Source: Bacillota bacterium | GTDB lineage: Bacteria; Bacillota; Clostridia; Acetivibrionales; DSM-1351 | NCBI GenBank assembly: GCA_023393115.1 | Contig: JAEWMS010000023.1 | Location: 25,659 to 89,658 of the forward strand | Direction: 5' to 3' | DNA: 64,000 nucleotides | Shown here: piece by piece, positions 55,912 to 63,971 of the stretch | How the letters are laid out: each line of letters starts with the position of its first letter | How positions within the stretch are numbered: position 1 is the first letter of the stretch | Notes under the pieces: model-generated | Told to the model about the DNA's origin: nothing | The model's input: the letters and a program-made list of their open reading frames with translations, nothing else | The model's database searches: none | Program-made: the position numbers and the translations under genes

Positions 55912-56736
55912 TTAATTCTTCTTATCCATTACAAGACTCTTGGCCACCACGTTCATTCTCCTGATATTCAATGCCGTAAGGTGCTTAATCTGCTCACTTA
56001 CCTGCTCCTGCACTTCTCTGAGAAGTTGTTTTATCATATATCCATAAATAAGCACCAGGTCCATTTCGATATATATTCCGTCAGGCCTGTTTTCAGCGCG
56101 GAATCTCGATATCTTGGATACACCCTCAATGTTTGAAGTCACATATTCTACTATCTGATATATTGTATAATCTGATATGGTATAGTTCCCCATATAGCTG
56201 AAGGTTGGTCTTACTACAGACTTCTCACCTACCAGCTGATAACTTCCCTTGCCCTTTCTCCTGAATATCTGAAGTGGGTCAAGAAAGTACCCTGAAAAAT
56301 CCTTTTTGATTTCAAAAGTCGGAACAGGAATAACGTGTTTTCCCTGCTCTCTTCTGGTGGATAGCGCCTGCTTTATTTCATATTCACTTGCCACATCAGT
56401 TATATAGACCTTTTGGTCCACTGGACCTATGCCCAAACGTTCTGCTATTTTTTCAACCATTCCATCCGAGGTACCTATTATAAGCAATATCTGAGCATTA
56501 TACCTTTCCAGCGCATTCACAACGTCCTCAGTGTGCTTTTGATCAGTAAACAGAGCTCTCTTGACCGAGGCTATTTTAGTACTTTCTCGCTTTGCAGAAA
56601 CACCTGCGATAATCTGATTACCTTTTATCAGCAGTCCGTCATCTATTATAAAATCTGTCCCATGTTCTCTTGCAACCCAGGATGCTCTGTGGCTTTTACC
56701 TGTTCCACTTGGTCCAACAAATCCTATTACCTTCAA
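55912..56736 (-). CDS. P-loop NTPase fused to an Asp23/Gls24-like domain
   Basis: A 274-residue protein of unknown role. The N-terminus is a P-loop domain (IGFVGPSGTGKSHRASW, Walker A), with IIDDGLLIKGNQIIAG downstream and LLIIGTSDG further on. The C-terminal third (about residues 165-270) matches the Asp23/alkaline-shock family pattern (NYTISDYTIYQIVEYVTSN, EGVSKISRFRAE, PDGIYIEMDLVLIYGYMI). It starts with TTG, AGGAGG 6 nt upstream. Asp23 proteins are usually small, membrane-peripheral envelope-stress proteins; joining one to a nucleotide-binding domain suggests a regulated membrane-associated factor. It is transcribed alone. Confidence 0.75.
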   Translation of the reverse strand: MKVIGFVGPSGTGKSHRASWVAREHGTDFIIDDGLLIKGNQIIAGVSAKRESTKIASVKRALFTDQKHTEDVVNALERYNAQILLIIGTSDGMVEKIAERLGIGPVDQKVYITDVASEYEIKQALSTRREQGKHVIPVPTFEIKKDFSGYFLDPLQIFRRKGKGSYQLVGEKSVVRPTFSYMGNYTISDYTIYQIVEYVTSNIEGVSKISRFRAENRPDGIYIEMDLVLIYGYMIKQLLREVQEQVSEQIKHLTALNIRRMNVVAKSLVMDKKN

Positions 56737-57177
56737 GGTCTTCCTCCTAATATGCCTAACATCTTATGTTTAGCATTCTTATATGTGAGTAGATTAAACC
56801 CTATAATCCGAATTATTTACATGTTTCACTTAAATTATAAATTATTATGGTATGGCGTGTAAATCATTGGTTTCAAATACTCGGCACTTTGGTTTATAAA
56901 AGGGAAAAAGAGAGCCATCTGACTCTCTTTTCTTTTTCCCGGACATTTAGTCTTTTGTAATTTTAAACTTTTTTCTGTTGTAACTTATTTAATTTATCTT
57001 TAGTAAGGTATAAATTACCTATATCGGCTATAAACCAATATAAAGTGTTTTATCACAATTGGAATACTCTATATAGTGATTACACGATATATTGTATTTA
57101 TATACCAACTTTTTGTCAATATATATTGTAAAAAATTTCGTAGGAAAATTTTACTATTTTTTTATATCTGATGAATT
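56737..57177. other. 440-bp intergenic region
   Basis: AT-rich spacer between the YtxC-like and P-loop/Asp23 genes, both minus strand. It contains one clear terminator (56904-56935). The remainder shows several TATAAA-like stretches, but I see no gene, riboswitch or repeat that I can support. Confidence 0.6.
56904..56935 (-). terminator. Terminator after the YtxC-like gene
   Basis: AAAAGAGAG-TCAGATGG-CTCTCTTTTT on the minus strand is a 9-bp stem with U-run. It lies about 240 bp after the YtxC stop, so it may serve that gene despite the distance. It also has a T-run on the plus strand. Confidence 0.75.
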
Positions 57178-58104
57178 TTATTCTTTCCTGTCGGATTTTG
57201 CATAACTATATTCACATATACTACATCCGCTGCACAAAACTACTTTACCCGAGAAAACGTTTTTAATGGTATCTAGGAGCTTTTGGTTTTTAAATCTTTC
57301 CCAATTATGGATTATAATACTTCTGGGGGCCAGTGTTATTAATGAACTTACCAGCAGATCATCGTGATTTATTTCTGTCTCGGGAAGCTCCGAAATAAAT
57401 TCCTGAATACAATCATTAGTGATTTCGTGCTTCTTCTCATCTAGTAAAACATAATTTTCATCATACTGCATTACCACATGGATGAAGTTCAGCTTGGATT
57501 CCTGTATCTCAACAAAATACCTTAGCAGTCTTATAAATTCCTTGTACTCTCTTTCAATAAGGAAATCGTCCACAGCATTGTCTATGACATCCTCAAGTTC
57601 CTTTATATAGTCCTTAAGCCGAAAGTTCACAAACCCGTCGAGAATTATACTGTTTGAACCTTCAAAATACTCCATTAACTTTTTCGTGATAAGATTTCTT
57701 CTTCTTATCTGAAACAGTGTATTAAAAAAAATCTTATCATCATTCCTGATTATTTTTAATGAAATACCAAGTATTTCCTTTTTTTCAGCTGAATTAAAAT
57801 ATCCATAGTTGCTATTTATTATTCTATTGAGAAGTTTTTCTTCGTATTGCTGTATAACATGGTCTGCCAGTGCATTTGACACATGATATTTCAGCAGTTC
57901 ATACTGATTGGATTTTTTTGAGAACAGTGTTTCACCCTCTATATAACACACTATGGAAGTAGCACCCTCAAAATCAACCTCTTTTATAGAATAATCCATA
58001 TTTTTCTCTTTGAGTTGTTGAAGCTCTTTTTCTATTTGTTGTATTACGTTATCCGCGCTATCTGTTATCCCTATCGAGAGATATGGATACTGCATCAACT
58101 TCAC
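57178..58104 (-). CDS. ytxC: Putative sporulation protein, YtxC-like
   Basis: A 308-residue soluble protein resembling the YtxC family of spore-formers. The N-terminal part is rich in Glu/Lys (IQQIEKELQQLKEKNMDYSI). A helical middle contains RRRNLITKKLMEYFEGSN and a YFVEIQESKLNFIHV block, and the tail has a GCSICEYSYAKSD cysteine pair. YtxC is known only as a sporulation-associated protein without a defined activity. The ATG three codons in (58095) has AAGGG 11 nt upstream and is an alternative to the GTG at 58104. Confidence 0.68.
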   Translation of the reverse strand: MKLMQYPYLSIGITDSADNVIQQIEKELQQLKEKNMDYSIKEVDFEGATSIVCYIEGETLFSKKSNQYELLKYHVSNALADHVIQQYEEKLLNRIINSNYGYFNSAEKKEILGISLKIIRNDDKIFFNTLFQIRRRNLITKKLMEYFEGSNSIILDGFVNFRLKDYIKELEDVIDNAVDDFLIEREYKEFIRLLRYFVEIQESKLNFIHVVMQYDENYVLLDEKKHEITNDCIQEFISELPETEINHDDLLVSSLITLAPRSIIIHNWERFKNQKLLDTIKNVFSGKVVLCSGCSICEYSYAKSDRKE

Positions 58105-58299
58105 TTCCCTTCGTGTGTAGTATATACTAAGTCAATTACAATTACTCCTTATCTATAGGAATACTTCTTAATCGACTTTATTCCACCCCTTTAAGCTATG
58201 CTACATTATATGCATGGCATTTTTTATAGGTACTACACCATAAAGATTAATTTGTGCCCAATCAAAAACTGCAAACATTTCAACTCAAACGAAGTTTTC

Positions 58300-59058
58300 C
58301 TACTGCTTTTGCTCAATAGGAATAATGGATCCAATATCAATAAGTTTTTCATCATTAAGCATAACCACACCTACACTTTTTAAACTTAAAAAGTCAATTA
58401 TTTGTTTGTAATTTTTATGAAATTTTAGGTTTCCTGCTACTGCAAGGCTTTTTTCTCCGATTAATCCTGTAGCTCCCCCAATGAAACCCATTTTAAAAGG
58501 TTCAAGCCTGATAGCTTCATCAGGTTCTATAAGCAATGAATCCAGTCCTGCCGACAAAACTTTTTTATGAATATCGCTATCGGAAGTTATTATACTTTTT
58601 GCTTCAACTATACAGGTAAGACATTTGGAATAACCCTGATTTGTATGTATAAATTCTACCCCCCGGGAAATAAGAAGCTCCTTTAAAACAGGGTCGGTAT
58701 GTTTAGTATTGTGTATGGCAAACCGCCCAAGTCTTGCTACGTTGTAGGCTATTGTTTCAGGGTATTTCCCCCCCAGCTTTTTGTGCCCCTTTACTAATGT
58801 AAATCCCCTGTCCCGCAATGAATTCAAAAGCTGGACAGGGGTATTGGGAGCATAGACAAATATGTCGTCTCCTGTATGATGAAGCATTATATCCGGGTGA
58901 TAAGCCACGGCCTGGTAGACATCAGGATGGGCTAATGTAGGTATAATTGTTATTTCCAGTCTTCTAAATGAAGCTTCAAAGTTATGGAATACTCTTCCGT
59001 CAATTATAGCAGCAGTTACAACGCCGGTAGGTATATTAGGTATATGTATCGGTTGCAA
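58300..59058 (-). CDS. DUF6873-like GME-fold protein (amidinotransferase-like fold)
   Basis: A 252-residue protein resembling an uncharacterised clostridial family related by fold to guanidine-modifying enzymes. Blocks are IIPTLAHPDVYQAVAYHPDI, MLHHTGDDIFVYAP, KLGGKYPETIAYNVARLG, HTNQGYSKCLTCIVEAKS and GFIGGATGLIGEKSLAVAG. The Cys in QGYSKCLTC and the His in YHPDIMLHH are plausible active-site residues. It begins with TTG, AGGAGG 6 nt upstream. It is next to the YtxC-like gene on the same strand, with 195 bp between. Activity is unknown. Confidence 0.68.
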   Translation of the reverse strand: MQPIHIPNIPTGVVTAAIIDGRVFHNFEASFRRLEITIIPTLAHPDVYQAVAYHPDIMLHHTGDDIFVYAPNTPVQLLNSLRDRGFTLVKGHKKLGGKYPETIAYNVARLGRFAIHNTKHTDPVLKELLISRGVEFIHTNQGYSKCLTCIVEAKSIITSDSDIHKKVLSAGLDSLLIEPDEAIRLEPFKMGFIGGATGLIGEKSLAVAGNLKFHKNYKQIIDFLSLKSVGVVMLNDEKLIDIGSIIPIEQKQ

Positions 59059-59370
59059 ATTGTACCTCCTGTTTTACTTTTGAAATTGTAATTAATAATA
59101 TCACACATAATCACACATAAAAAAAATTTTTCATATTATACTAAGGATAAGTAAATAATCTCAAAAAATATTTTTGTTCATATCATATATCAGGACTAAC
59201 TGTCTGTGAAAACAGACGGTTATTTAAATACACCGCATTTCCCCCAAAAAAGGAAGTGCGGTTATTTTATGCTTTAATTATTGTGAATAAAAAACCAATA
59301 AAATCATTATACTATATTCAAGCATAATTTCCGACAAGGGAATTAGCTAAAACTATCAAGAAAGGAAGTT
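59059..59370. other. Divergent intergenic region with two hairpins
   Basis: 312 bp between the DUF6873-like and DUF378 genes. AACTGTCTGT-GAAA-ACAGACGGTT (59198-59221) and ACCGCATTTCC..GGAAGTGCGGT (59232-59262, followed by TATTTTAT) are stable stems upstream of DUF378. They look like terminators left without a gene, or a structured leader. No known riboswitch consensus is recognised. Confidence 0.55.
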
Positions 59371-59589
59371 ATGACAATGAGAACACCTTTGGATAGAGTC
59401 GCATTAGTATTAGTAATTATAGGAGCTCTAAACTGGCTATCTGTCGGCTTATTCAGATATGACCTGGTGGCTTCGATATTTGGAACAGCTTCACTTATTA
59501 CAAGGACAATATTTACTATTGTAGGTATTGCCGGACTGTACAGTATAAGTCTATTATTTAGGGAATCAGCAACAGTAAGAAATCATTAA
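59371..59589 (+). CDS. DUF378 small membrane protein
   Basis: A 72-residue protein with two TM helices. The family signature LDRVALVLVIIGALNWLSVG and LFRYDLVASIFG occupies the first half, then a second helix IFTIVGIAGLYSISLLF. DUF378 (YuzA-like) proteins are common in spore-formers and have no known function. AAAGGA precedes two possible starts (59371 and 59377). It has its own terminator. Confidence 0.85.
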   Translation: MTMRTPLDRVALVLVIIGALNWLSVGLFRYDLVASIFGTASLITRTIFTIVGIAGLYSISLLFRESATVRNH

Positions 59590-59594
59590 CAGCC

Positions 59595-59623
59595 TAAAGT
59601 GGCGGGTAGTCAACGCCACTTTA
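59595..59623 (+). terminator. Terminator after DUF378
   Basis: AAAGTGGCG and CGCCACTTT form a 9-bp stem around GGTAGTCAA, followed by ATAAATTATATTTT. It sits 6 bp after the stop codon. Confidence 0.75.
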
Positions 59624-59785
59624 TAAATTATATTTTGTAATTCCTACTGATATCCTTCCATAAATTAATAGCCCAAAAGTAATATATTTCCGTAATATTT
59701 TTTTACTTATTGCAGAATATATTATTACACCAACGAAATCACTGTTAAAGTGAAATATGGTGATACTAAAAGGAGGAATGCGATT

Positions 59786-59971
59786 ATGGCAAGCAGAAGT
59801 AATAACAGAAACACTGGTTTTGAGAACATGAAGTATGAAATAGCTTCTCAGGTAGGCGTAAACCTCAAAGAAGGATATAATGGTGATTTAACTTCCAGAG
59901 AAGCTGGTAAGGTTGGTGGAAACATCACTAAAAAAGTATTCCAGACATTCAGAGATTCACAGGGCAAGTAA
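59786..59971 (+). CDS. Small acid-soluble spore protein, alpha/beta type
   Basis: A 61-residue SASP that coats and protects spore DNA. Conserved segments are FENMKYEIASQVGV, the germination-protease site region just before it, and the C-terminal LTSREAGKVGGNITKKV block. The start at 59786 (MASRSNN) has AGGAGG 9 nt upstream, excluding 12 in-frame codons. It is a monocistronic gene with a strong terminator. Expression in the forespore by sigma-G is expected from the family, though I could not identify a convincing promoter. Confidence 0.95.
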   Translation: MASRSNNRNTGFENMKYEIASQVGVNLKEGYNGDLTSREAGKVGGNITKKVFQTFRDSQGK

Positions 59972-60009
59972 GTAACATTTGCAGGTAAGAGTCCTTATGG
60001 ACGCAATAA

Positions 60010-60045
60010 TAAAAGGATGCCGTTTAGGACGGTATCCTTTTATTT
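60010..60045 (+). terminator. Terminator after the SASP gene
   Basis: AAAAGGATGCCGT and ACGGTATCCTTTT form a 13-bp stem around TTAGG, followed by TATTTAATTT. Confidence 0.88.
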
Positions 60046-60180
60046 AATTTATAAACATCAAATTTGTGAGTTTAATATTTGAACTTCCATTTTTATTGAA
60101 AACTCTTTATTAGTTATGAATATTTCTATATAATAAATCTATAAGTAAATTACATAATTTCCGTTTTAAGCGGGAGTTTC

Positions 60181-61263
60181 ATGTTTTTCTTAAAATTAAC
60201 AAGGAAACGGTTCTTTATGACGACTATTAAATCTATCTTCTCAAAGCAAATGCCTAGGCGTATATTAATCCTTCTTGCTTTTGGAGTGGGAATTTACCTA
60301 CTAAGAGGTATGGCAAATATATTTTTATTAACCTTCATATTTGCATATCTCGGGTATACTGCTCAAGACTTTGTATTTAGAAGAGCCAAAAATTTGAACT
60401 CCAGGCTCTTAAAGGCTATAATAATTATAGTCTATCTGGCTATTGTTACTCTAGCCGTTTATGTACTGTATTTATATATTCCAAAGATTATTTCCGAGGT
60501 AAATTCTATCATTCAACAGGCAATAGTTTTTCTTAACGGGACTTATGAGAATGATACCTTGAATTACATTTTATCACTTTTAAAAGAATTTAAAGTATCC
60601 ACATACATTACCAATAATTATGAGGCTCTTATAAAATCCATTACTAATATTGGTAAATGGGGCATTGAAATATTTATTGCACTGATTTTAAGCTTATTCT
60701 TTATACTTGAAAAGAGCAGAATAGTAAGATTTACTTCAAATTTTCAAAACAGTAAAGTAAGAGTTGTTTACGAGGAGATGTCATTCTTTGGGAGAAAGTT
60801 TCTTCAATCCTTTGGTAAAGTTATACAAACTCAAATTACAATCTCCTTTGTAAATACTATTCTGTCGATGATAATGCTTTATATACTTGATTTTCCGCAG
60901 GTTTTAGGACTTGGAGCAATGATATTTGTATTGGGACTTGTACCTGTGGCCGGAGTTATTATATCGCTGATACCTTTATCTATAATTGCATTTACCATCG
61001 GCGGCTTCAAAATGATTGTATATGTGCTTATCCTAATCGCTGTACTGCACGGTCTTGAGAGTTATATTCTCAATCCCAAACTTATGTCCCAAAAAACCAA
61101 ACTTCCGGTTTTCTATACTTTTGTAGTTCTTATTGTTTCGGAGTATCTGTTGGGAATCTGGGGACTGATAATCGGAATACCTATATTTATTTTTATACTT
61201 GATGTACTCGAAGTTAAAAATCCTGATGTATCCCTTAGTGAAAAACCAGATAAGGAAGTTTAA
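60181..61263 (+). CDS. AI-2E family transporter
   Basis: A 360-residue polytopic protein of the AI-2E (UPF0118/PerM) family, about eight TM helices. Signature parts are IFVLGLVPVAGVIISLIPLS, the LESYILNPKLMSQKTKLPV block and GLIIGIPIFIFILDVLEV at the end. Members export small molecules or act in Na+/H+ exchange; autoinducer-2 export is known only for some. GGGAG is 4 nt from the ATG at 60181. A second ATG at 60217 has AAGGA 11 nt away and is also possible. The small zinc-ribbon gene follows after 25 bp, so they may be co-transcribed. Confidence 0.88.
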   Translation: MFFLKLTRKRFFMTTIKSIFSKQMPRRILILLAFGVGIYLLRGMANIFLLTFIFAYLGYTAQDFVFRRAKNLNSRLLKAIIIIVYLAIVTLAVYVLYLYIPKIISEVNSIIQQAIVFLNGTYENDTLNYILSLLKEFKVSTYITNNYEALIKSITNIGKWGIEIFIALILSLFFILEKSRIVRFTSNFQNSKVRVVYEEMSFFGRKFLQSFGKVIQTQITISFVNTILSMIMLYILDFPQVLGLGAMIFVLGLVPVAGVIISLIPLSIIAFTIGGFKMIVYVLILIAVLHGLESYILNPKLMSQKTKLPVFYTFVVLIVSEYLLGIWGLIIGIPIFIFILDVLEVKNPDVSLSEKPDKEV

Positions 61264-61288
61264 AAATTATTATATTGGGGTCTGATTT

Positions 61289-61522
61289 ATGGCTGATACG
61301 AAGAAATGTAAAGAATGTTTGGGTACATTCCAATATACCACCAGTGACGGTCTCTGCCTTAGCTGTAGTCAAAGAAACGAATTGGAATTTAAGAAAATAA
61401 AGAGTTATCTAAAAATGTACCCCCGGTCTACTATTGGAAAAATTGCTACCGAATTGGATATCAAAGTAGCTCACATACAAAAGTTTATTGACGAAGGTAG
61501 ATTGGAAATGCTGGAAAAATAG
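61289..61522 (+). CDS. Small zinc-ribbon/HTH protein, YvyF-like
   Basis: A 77-residue protein with a CxxC..CxxC zinc ribbon (CKEC near residue 7, CLSC near residue 23). A helical segment follows, reading YPRSTIGKIATELDIKVAHI and ending IDEGRLEM, like a helix-turn-helix. The arrangement recalls the flagellar-operon protein YvyF (TIGR03826-type), which is of unknown function. No flagellar gene is nearby. It follows the AI-2E-family gene. Confidence 0.65.
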   Translation: MADTKKCKECLGTFQYTTSDGLCLSCSQRNELEFKKIKSYLKMYPRSTIGKIATELDIKVAHIQKFIDEGRLEMLEK

Positions 61523-61567
61523 TAGAAAACAGTGAAAAGTTAATTGTGAATGGTGAATAGTTATAGT

Positions 61568-61600
61568 GGGCCTGCTTTCAGGCCTTTATTTTATTTTTGT
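61568..61600 (+). terminator. Terminator for the AI-2E/zinc-ribbon unit
   Basis: GGCCTG-CTTT-CAGGCC is a perfect 6-bp GC stem followed by TTTATTTTATTTTTG on the plus strand. Confidence 0.8.
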
Positions 61601-61624
61601 AAAGATTTAATAGATGTTGACATT

Positions 61625-61651
61625 AAAAAAGTCGGTTTACACCGACTTTTT
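61625..61651. terminator. Bidirectional terminator between convergent genes
   Basis: AAAAAAGTCGGT-TTAC-ACCGACTTTTT folds with A- and T-runs on either side, so it can stop transcription from both the zinc-ribbon unit and the YebC gene. Confidence 0.85.
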
Positions 61652-61701
61652 ACATTAACTATTCACTGTTCAATCTTCAATCTTCACTTTTCACTTATTA
61701 A

Positions 61702-62445
61702 TCATTCTTCTTCCTCATCCTGCTCCCAACTGTGATATACATTGGAAACATCGTCAAGGTCCTCAAGGTTTTCAATCAACTTATCCATAAACTTGATATG
61801 CTCGGGATCAGTGAGTTTTGTTGTGGTAGTAGGTAGCATTGAAACTTCTGCTTCGAGGAACTCGTAACCCTTCTTTTCAAGTGCTTCACGAACATCAGAA
61901 AAGTCTGAGGGATCAGTTAGTATTTCAAATACATCACCGTCAGCCTTAAAGTCTTCAGCACCAACCTCAAGAGCTTCCATCATAAGATCATCTTCGCTTA
62001 TTTTTCCATCATTCTCAATAACGATTACTCCCTTTTTATTGAACATAAAGGAAACACAACCGCTCTGACCCAGGTTACCCCCAAATTTGTCAAAGTAATG
62101 TCTTAAATCTCCTGCGGTTCTGTTTCTGTTATCTGTAGTACATTCACAAATAACAGCAACCCCGCCGGGACCGTAGCCCTCATAGGTGATTTCTTCATAA
62201 TTTGCACTGTCTCCGTCTCCGGACGCCTTTTTTATACTTCTTTGAATATTATCGTTAGGCATGTTTGCAGCCTTACACTTTGCAATAACATCCTTCAATT
62301 TGGAATTTGTATTAGGATCGGCACTTCCTCCTACTTTAACAGCTATTTGTATTTCCCTGCCAAGCTTGGTGAAAACCTTACCCTTTTTAGCATCTGCCAT
62401 ACCCTTTTGGCGCTTGATATTGGCCCATTTTGAATGCCCTGACAT
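61702..62445 (-). CDS. yebC: YebC/PmpR-family protein
   Basis: A 247-residue YebC/PmpR-like protein. It opens SGHSKWANIKRQKGMADAKK, the invariant N-terminal signature. Later blocks are GPGGVAVICECTTDNRNRT and LRHYFDKFGGNLGQSGCVSF, with an acidic C-terminus. Family members are described as transcriptional regulators, and more recent work links some of them to translation. GGGAGG is 5 nt before the ATG. It is a monocistronic, conserved housekeeping gene. Confidence 0.96.
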   Translation of the reverse strand: MSGHSKWANIKRQKGMADAKKGKVFTKLGREIQIAVKVGGSADPNTNSKLKDVIAKCKAANMPNDNIQRSIKKASGDGDSANYEEITYEGYGPGGVAVICECTTDNRNRTAGDLRHYFDKFGGNLGQSGCVSFMFNKKGVIVIENDGKISEDDLMMEALEVGAEDFKADGDVFEILTDPSDFSDVREALEKKGYEFLEAEVSMLPTTTTKLTDPEHIKFMDKLIENLEDLDDVSNVYHSWEQDEEEE

Positions 62446-62591
62446 AAATACCTCCCTAATGCTGATTACATTATCATAAACATTTTATGTGAAAAATTTT
62501 ATAGATTAATCTTTCTCTAAAAATATTACTTAAACATTATAATAGTAAATCTATAAATAATCAACTATCCTCAAAATAGCGCTGTTTTCGT

Positions 62592-63248
62592 TTATTGAAC
62601 GGATAATAGCCTGCCGTTACCGTCAAGAGTTATGTATTCCTTTTCTCCGCTTTCGATAATTGCTCTTCCGTTGGTATTCTCTATTACTTCCTTAATCAGG
62701 GCTTCCTCACCGCCCACTTCAATTAGAACCGTCAGTTCAACATCCTGACTATATTGTATATCCTTTATTATATTGTTATTTGTCATAAGCATATTCTGCA
62801 ACTTTCCGAACAAGGTATATTCAATCATTATGTTAATATTTAAGCATAATTTTCTTGTAACAACCTCTGCTGCCTCTAAACCCAGTGACGCACCATGGCT
62901 GTAAGCTCTGATCAGCCCGGATGCTCCCAGGAGGGTACCTCCAAAGTATCGGGTTACAACTACCACCACATTTTGAACACCCATTCTTCGTATAACCTCC
63001 AGCACCGGCATTCCGGCAGTACCGGACGGTTCACCGTCGTCACTGAAGCGTTGGATCAGAGTCTCATTATTTATACTGTAGGCATAGACATTGTGGGTTG
63101 CGTTCCAATGTTTTGATTTAATTTCATTTATAAATAAAACCGCTTCTTCTTCTGTTGATACAGGCTTTATATTTGTTATAAACCTTGATTTTTTCTCCTC
63201 AAATTCTGTTAATGCTGAATTAAGCACTGTCTTGAACTCTGTAATCAT
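62592..63248 (-). CDS. yigZ: YigZ/IMPACT-family protein
   Basis: A 218-residue protein with the UPF0029 N-terminal domain (FEEKKSRFITNIKPVSTEEE; DDGEPSGTAGMPVLEVI; VVVTRYFGGTLLGASGLIRA) and a DUF1949-like C-terminus (about 140-210). Homologues relate to eukaryotic IMPACT; the bacterial function is unclear. AGGT lies about 10 nt before the ATG. An 11-codon mini-frame (MPLPAALGNKK) precedes it after AGGAG and overlaps its start, suggesting possible coupling. Confidence 0.93.
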   Translation of the reverse strand: MITEFKTVLNSALTEFEEKKSRFITNIKPVSTEEEAVLFINEIKSKHWNATHNVYAYSINNETLIQRFSDDGEPSGTAGMPVLEVIRRMGVQNVVVVVTRYFGGTLLGASGLIRAYSHGASLGLEAAEVVTRKLCLNINIMIEYTLFGKLQNMLMTNNNIIKDIQYSQDVELTVLIEVGGEEALIKEVIENTNGRAIIESGEKEYITLDGNGRLLSVQ

Positions 63249-63557
63249 TTTTTATTACCTAAAGCCGCAGGCAGCGGCATTCTCCTCTTATTACAACTTA
63301 TTTACTATCCGCTTAAAAGGGGAACGTCAATCAAACCGCTTTAACGCGAAATTTCCCAGAATATAGTTATTATAACCCAGAACAGAATATAAATAAACCA
63401 AGAAGCGAATTAACAAAGGTTAGCAACAAAATTAAACAATAACAATAAAAATAATTTCTAATATGCTAAAAGCAGCACTCCCGTATATGGAGAGTGCTGC
63501 AGGTATTTCTAATTCATTACGTAAATAAATAATATTACTTTTTATATGTCCTACAAA
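63249..63557. other. 309-bp intergenic region with two hairpins
   Basis: Spacer between the YigZ and Nudix genes. It holds the Nudix terminator (63468-63501) and, next to the YigZ start, a GCCGC/GCGGC hairpin within the mini-frame mentioned there. The remaining AT-rich sequence shows nothing I can support as a gene. Confidence 0.55.
63468..63501 (-). terminator. Terminator after the Nudix gene
   Basis: GCAGCACTC and GAGTGCTGC form a perfect 9-bp stem around an 11-nt loop, followed on the minus strand by TTTTAGCATATT. The U-run is short. Confidence 0.7.
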
Positions 63558-63971
63558 CTAAGCAAGATTACTGTATTTTGAAAAAGATAAATTTATCAGG
63601 GATTTATCCTGACTGTAAGTTACTTTTTGCAAAGCTTCATCAATGGAAAAATATCCGCCATCACTAAAACTTTCTTCCTTATTCACTTCATACTTATCAT
63701 TGAGGGATTTCATGATGTACCATGTTATTTTATTACAGACTGGTCTTTGACGTGTAACTGAGAAAAACTCATAATTGGTATTACCTGCGGTAGAAATGAT
63801 TTCTGCATCAATTCCTGTTTCTTCTTTTACTCTTCGCAATGCTACCTCGTCGGGATAATCACCATTTTTTATTACCCCTTTTGGAAGTACCCACTCATCC
63901 TTCTCATTTTTGAGAAGAAATACTTTCTCTCCGGAAAAGACAACACCACCTGCGCAGTTTCTAACAAGCAT
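63558..63971 (-). CDS. Nudix hydrolase-like protein with a variant Nudix box
   Basis: A 137-residue Nudix-fold protein. The box reads GVIKNGDYPDEVALRRVKEE followed by TGI. Against GX5EX7REUXEEXGU, the first Glu is Asp and the Glu of RE is Arg, while the EE pair and the final G-I remain. It should bind a nucleoside-diphosphate-linked substrate, but hydrolysis may be weak. The start at 63971 (MLVRNCAGG) has AAGGGG 8 nt upstream; a TTG two codons earlier is less likely. Its closest analogue by pattern is the small ADP-ribose/Ap4A-type hydrolase group, but the substrate is unknown. Confidence 0.82.
   Translation of the reverse strand: MLVRNCAGGVVFSGEKVFLLKNEKDEWVLPKGVIKNGDYPDEVALRRVKEETGIDAEIISTAGNTNYEFFSVTRQRPVCNKITWYIMKSLNDKYEVNKEESFSDGGYFSIDEALQKVTYSQDKSLINLSFSKYSNLA

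Larger units (their letters stand above)
61531..61694. repeat. MITE-like imperfect inverted repeat
   Basis: Outer arms AGTGAAAAGTTAATTGTGAA..GGTGAATAGTT (61531-61563) and AACTATTCACTGTTCAATC..CACTTTTCACT (61656-61694) are imperfect reverse complements. Between them lie two intrinsic terminators. The whole sits exactly between convergent genes. No transposase is present, so it could be a non-autonomous element or a decorated terminator. Confidence 0.5.

Noticed and set aside
59690..59785. Sigma-G promoter for the SASP gene
   Set aside because: A GAATA-like -35 is present but no matching -10 at proper spacing, so I did not list it.
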